NCBI GenBank assembly: GCA_963678705.1
Contig: OY783218.1
Location: forward strand, 14,890,152 to 14,954,151
Reading direction: 5' to 3'
DNA: 64,000 nt
DNA from: Panorpa germanica
Lineage: Eukaryota > Arthropoda > Insecta > Mecoptera > Panorpidae
Shown here: piece after piece, positions 58,857-64,000 of the stretch
Layout: every line of letters starts with the position of its first letter
Position numbering within the stretch: the first letter of the stretch is position 1
Notes under the pieces: model-generated
Seen by the model: only the letters and a program-made list of their open reading frames with translations
Told to the model about the DNA's origin: nothing
The model's database searches: none
Translations under genes and position numbers: made by a program

Positions 58857-61800
58857 GTATCAATTATGTAAATGTATTAATTAACAATCATAAACACGTT
58901 TTAGTATTTTAATTAATTTATACACCAAAATAAAATGTGAGTTGTCGGTTTTAAAACAATAACATTGTAGCCTTGTTACTAATAATTTATGCAATTACTT
59001 TTGTAATTTAATCAAATTTCTTGTAGCAAACAAAGTAATGAAGTTCAATTAATGGATTTAAATTTTAATGAAATTCTGACATTATCTGTAATATAATCTG
59101 CGGAGTATACGACTGCGGGATGATGCTGTTGCTGATGCTGTGCTGGTGGTATTCTGTATTATGGCGTATAATTTATGAGAGAGATTAAAAATATTAGTAT
59201 TGTACAAATTATAGTCATTTATCCAGGAATTTTGCATTAGTAAATAGATAATTCTCAAGAGATCTATTAGTCAGACTAAATTCATGATTATATATTACAA
59301 ACAATTTCGTTTTAAAAGCTTACCGCGGCTTTATTTAGTTTAATATATGGCTGGAATATATAATACTATGACAATTTTAATACGACCGAGTCATAATATT
59401 TCATATCGTCTTAAATTCATATTTATTTCAATTATTTTGAGTTTTAATTTACTAAAATATTTAGCTCATGCTGTTTTGATATATTGTGAAGTTGTAAAAT
59501 AAAATTGAAAGTGAACAGAGGAAAAGCATCAGAGATAGTTGCAACACAAAAATAACAGAGTAGAATCTTAGAATTTTAGATCTGGAATAAATGATTTTAA
59601 ATGATCATAAATCCAATTGTATCCATCTTATCTGACACGTATGTGTGTGTTATTTATGCACTTACATATAGGTATGCATTTACCACTTAAATCAATTCTC
59701 CATAACTGCAATTAAATCATTCAATGAAACAAATTACATTTAGTGTGCTAGGCACAGGTGTTTATTTGTGCATGGAGTCGTCTATTATTGTCATAAAACA
59801 CTTACGATTGTCAAACCCCAATTCTCTATCCCCTATTATTAATCCATCGTGTTCTGGAACACACAGAATTGCAAGCGCACTAAAAGGGATTAAATTAGAA
59901 GGATGGATATATATGTAATTAATATAGAGAAAGGGATGGGGATAATATTTCAATACACCTACCTCATGATTATTATGAATGAGAATCGCATACAATAAAA
60001 ATGGTAAATAAATAAAATATTAATTTCTGTTTTCTTCTTGTTTTACACCGCTTTCAACTCCTGAGTCATATCCACCGATCACTGTCGTTTTCTAACATGT
60101 TGTTTTCCTCGGATGGTTCCATATATTTAGCAAGATATTAATTGTTTAAATGTGTTTTATTTTATTTTCTTTAATAAGCTACCATTTTTAATTTCTATGT
60201 TTTTGTAGTGTTTGTTTTTGACTATTGATAAAATTTGAATGTAGAATTTGATTGACTAATCCATGCTTCCCTTGCTGCTTTAAGGGTGAAAATAGGTCGA
60301 AGAAAGTGTTAGAAAAATAATCAATAAGTTCAACATAAATTTTCATTATATATTTTCATAAAGATATCATATCTTATCCCTTAATGGAACAATATACCTT
60401 TATATACCCGTAGACGTTTCCAGGCTTTGGTTTAATACACGTAACGTGAATTTCTACGTTACAGCTATTCGTAGCACGCGATTTGATTTAGATCTGTTAT
60501 ATTAGCGAGAGGGATTACACATTGTAACAGGTAATCCCTGTTTATACATTTATCTTGTTCTTGGATTTAAAACGTTAGCTGCGTTATGACACTATAGAAA
60601 TAATAATACAACAATATTAGAGGAAAACGCTCTACATCATAAATGCGTTACGTTTACGTTGTTGACATAATTGCACTCGTCGGAGTTTAAAGTTTTTTAC
60701 TTACTACATTTGGTTCTCCAGCTGTTTCTATGGTGTATTAAGGTCCTATTGCACAATTAGATCACTTTATTACGTCTCAAATTTCTGGAAAGCCGACGTT
60801 TATACGATACGATTCGATTTCAAATTTGCGATTGTAAATTGCACTATATTTCGTATTAAGTGTTCAATGCATTATAAATAAATGCATGTAGACAAACCTT
60901 TTACACGGTCTGTCACAAATAAATCTTCCTTTTAGGAATAATCACTGTCTTCAGACTCAAAATGACCTGTACAATACTAGAATACGGTGTAACATTTTGT
61001 ATTAGTTTCTCCTGATTTCTCATTGCTCACATGCAACTGATATATCTACTTTGTTAGCTAACAATCTTTAACGTAAAATAATATTTCATATCAGAAGATT
61101 ATTTAAATAAAGACAGACTATGTATAGATGTATTAGTAAGATGAAATTGAAGTTATGAGAGAGACATTTAATACTTTCATTACTCAGCTATCACAATACT
61201 GCCTTTCGGTTTTACTGAGCACACAGGCTTTCCAAAGACAGTCTTGTCTCTATCGTTAACCAGTTAACAAACATTGATTCACGTTTTTTCAGACATTTAT
61301 TGCATAGCGATATATATCTCAAAAACATATTTTCACTTAAAAAGTTTTTGTTTAAATCTCTAAATATCACTGGAGAAAATTGAAGTGAAATCTGAAAATT
61401 TTGAAAAGAGTTAAGCTTAAAAAATATAAATGAAATGTGTGTTTTATACATGAAGTATAACTTCAATGACCATTGTATAATCTAACTCAAACTATTCACA
61501 TTGTTAAAACTAAAATTGTATTCTAAACAGATGGCAGTAATCTGCAAACATAATCGTGATTCCACATGACTGCAGCTCTGATTATGACTTTACGTATAAT
61601 GTCTTAATCTTTCTGTATGAGAATTTGCAATATTTCAAATTATTACTTGGTTACGCATACATACATATCGGGCCTGATACCTACTATGAATTGTTTGTAT
61701 AGTTTCCAGAGTTATACATTTACAACTTCCCAGATATAAAAGTTTATAGCAGTCATGTGAAAAGTATCTCCTTCAAAATATTTTCTAAATTATGTTAAAC

Positions 61801-61954
61801 TTCGGTAACCTTTCTAAGTAGGTTTATTGTTGAATAATAATATTATTAATTTTAAAACTGTTTGATAAAAAAGCTAATGTACTTCAATATAATCTGTGCA
61901 GCTAATAAGATAGATTGCATTAATGTGTTTACTACAACTACAAGCAGAAGTCCG
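58857..61954. other. Gene-free AT-rich DNA
   Basis: No supported gene. Frames at 59724-59918 and 59762-59995 overlap on opposite strands; 61212-61466 (minus) has no motif. Confidence 0.55.
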
Positions 61955-62039
61955 GGGTGTGGGGTCGTTGCAAGGGTGCACAAGACCGAGCTGCACACAC
62001 CCCCAATAAGTGGGGTTGTGTTAATCCTGTAATTGGGGG
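61955..62039. repeat. G-tract patch with 8-bp inverted repeat
   Basis: CCCCCAAT at 62000-62007 and ATTGGGGG at 62032-62039 are exact inverted copies. Several other G-runs (from about 61955, and at 62012-62015) lie in the same patch. It stands out from the AT-rich surroundings; no mobile-element ends could be defined. Confidence 0.45.
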
Positions 62040-64000
62040 CGTAATTACTGGAATTCAATTTAGGTATAGATTGTGGTTACATGAAATGTAATAGCTTATC
62101 CGATAGAAGCAGAATAATTTGCATACGTGCAGATTAAAATGAAAATGATATTCAGATATCGGTTTAAGTCACATGGCTTGGCTTACCAACTCGCTAACAT
62201 CATACTTAATTAACTTAAAATATGTACAGTTCATATTATTTTATTAAAAATAGCAATCGAATTCCTTGATCACGTTAAATTTATTATTTTTTATAAGAAC
62301 GCTTTAAGAGCTTAACGTGAGTTTTTTTATATTAAATTTGTACGTAAAAAATAGGCACATACTTTAAATTAATTTCACAATAGTTAAATCTAAAGAGGAG
62401 GGAAATAGTATCGTCAATAAAAATTGCAGTCGCATCGCCCAGATCCGAAAAATTTCAAGAGGTATCACATGGTAAATTAATTAGTTGCTGCGATAATTAC
62501 CTTATTATTCCACAAATTATAAATTCATTTCCATAGCAACCAGTTGATACACAAACCGTTTGTAATTTTTATACACATTTCAGTATTTACCGAAGTAATT
62601 ATTGTATTTTCTGTAATTACAGACAATGTACTTATTTCAAAACTATAAACTTTTGATGCAACTCGCTGGCTCTCAATCAATAACTGTAAATAGTTAACAT
62701 ATAGCTATACTACAGCTATAGTGTCTTTGTACAATGCTTCTGACAGTTAAGCAGTGGACAGATAGAATTTCCCGTAAGTAAAGTTCTGGACAGTTTCCTC
62801 AGTTAATCCTGGAAGGATTAAGGTTGTATTATTGTGACAACACATCACTAAGGATAACAGCTCTCTAGGATCGAGATATAACTGATGTGTCCTGGCTATA
62901 TCCTTGTAAATCCTTTAAGGATCAAATTGTTACTTCATGGTCAATATAACATTTCACACAACTTACAGAATTGTTGTTTGCATTAAAGAGAAATTGAAAT
63001 ACAGATTGTCAAATGTCTGTGGTGTTGGGGTGAGAAATTGGTAACATTTAAGGGCGTGGTCTAGAGATATGTATCTAGAAATTGTTCGTTTTTACAGTGT
63101 GACAAAAATGTTACTTGCAAGGTGTACACTAGACATTAATTAAAATAGTTTCGCTGATTACCAGCAATTAGTTTAATTTATCAAGGTACCTTCAAAGGAA
63201 TAAATTATTATGTATGCATCTCTTTAACTAAATGCTCTCTAACATATATCTCTCTCGCATGAACAAATAGCACTAATGTTAAAATTATTTAAATGTTAAT
63301 TAATTTAAACAAAAGAATGGCCATTTCTGCACGTAGAACAATTAGCAATTGTCTTTTGTACTCATTGTTAATTAGATTTGAAAACTAATGACTGGAAAAC
63401 CAACAGTGGTATGAAATATACTATACTTTGTCATTCAGCTAGCACGAAGAAAGGGCATTTATTACCTATAGTTAGTGTTATTGTGTTTTCAAAAGTAGTG
63501 GTGTGAAAACTATCGCATATTGTTTAGATCTGTAACAGATAAAGGGAAATATCGAATCTCTATCTAAGTAAACGTTTCTTGTAAAATATCATTGGATAAC
63601 ACTCATATGATTTTAATCCTATCTTCGTTATAAAGGTTTAACCTCTTAAAACAATAAAATTAGTATTAAATACTACTGAGTTCAAAATATTTAACTTTCT
63701 TATGAGCAACACTTATTTTAACTAAGCGTGGTGTGAGATCTTGCCGCGTGCGTATCTTCTCTACATTTTGCACATCTTGTCTTTACACAAACATCACCAC
63801 CCTTCACCCGTCCCTTCGACCCTTTCCATCAGTCTCTCACACATAGACATTCATGTAATGAGGGTTGCGGTCTTTTAGGAGTTTGCTTTCCAAATTAAAG
63901 TCAATCTATCACACGTCATTACACGACTGTACCGGCAGCAACAGCAGCACAGCAACAAACTCAGATTATCACGTCTGAACAACATTTACAGAACAAATAT
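62040..64000. other. Gene-free DNA to the window edge
   Basis: No supported gene. At the right edge a frame stays open from 63879 to the end after CTTTTAG and includes RQQQQHSN from a CAG-rich stretch; it might be the start of an exon continuing outside the window. Confidence 0.45.

Overview
The window looks like nuclear DNA of an insect. It is strongly AT-rich and very gene-poor. It holds an ecdysteroid-kinase-like gene (a family expanded in insects), a Copia element whose primer site matches the internal part of initiator tRNA-Met (known from Drosophila copia), tRNA-derived SINEs and hAT-type miniature elements. The species or order cannot be fixed from the sequence alone. No bacterial, plasmid or phage features were seen, and no gene other than the kinase is clearly a host gene.

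Layout. 1-2127: gene-free DNA with a short repeat and a SINE-like head. 2128-6437: a complete Copia retrotransposon on the minus strand (122-bp LTRs without visible differences, 5-bp target duplication, one open 1312-codon gag-pol frame). 6438-22547: gene-free DNA with SINE pieces, a broken transposase fragment near 18.5 kb, GC-rich patches and a CGTCA-repeat cluster about 1.3 kb before the kinase gene. 22548-24005: the kinase-like gene, one uninterrupted exon on the plus strand. 24006-49364: about 25 kb without a convincing gene. It carries a G-quadruplex motif, an intact-ended hAT MITE with 8-bp target duplication (30267-30650), two weaker hAT-like MITEs, a SINE (33184-33430), AT microsatellites, a CpG-dense hexamer tract, a CTACG-rich inverted-repeat cluster and a mariner-like relic. 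49365-57175: a complete Ty3/gypsy retrotransposon on the plus strand (748-bp LTRs without visible differences, 4-bp target duplication, 1649-codon gag-pol). It has a long leader with 85-bp tandem repeats, and an unusual duplicated purine-tract/LTR-start module just before its 3' LTR. 57176-64000: two decayed SINE copies and otherwise featureless DNA; a possible exon may run off the right edge.

How the parts relate. The two LTR elements are autonomous-looking, lie in opposite orientations and are recent by their matching LTRs. Neither interrupts a visible gene. The SINEs and MITEs are non-autonomous and depend on enzymes encoded elsewhere. The kinase-like gene is the only candidate for a host function, probably phosphorylation of a steroid or another small hydroxylated molecule. 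The most unusual structures are in the gypsy element: a gag resembling the BEL/Pao type ahead of a gypsy-type pol, leader repeats, leader reading frames, and a repeated 3' boundary module whose hairpins are kept while their sequence differs.
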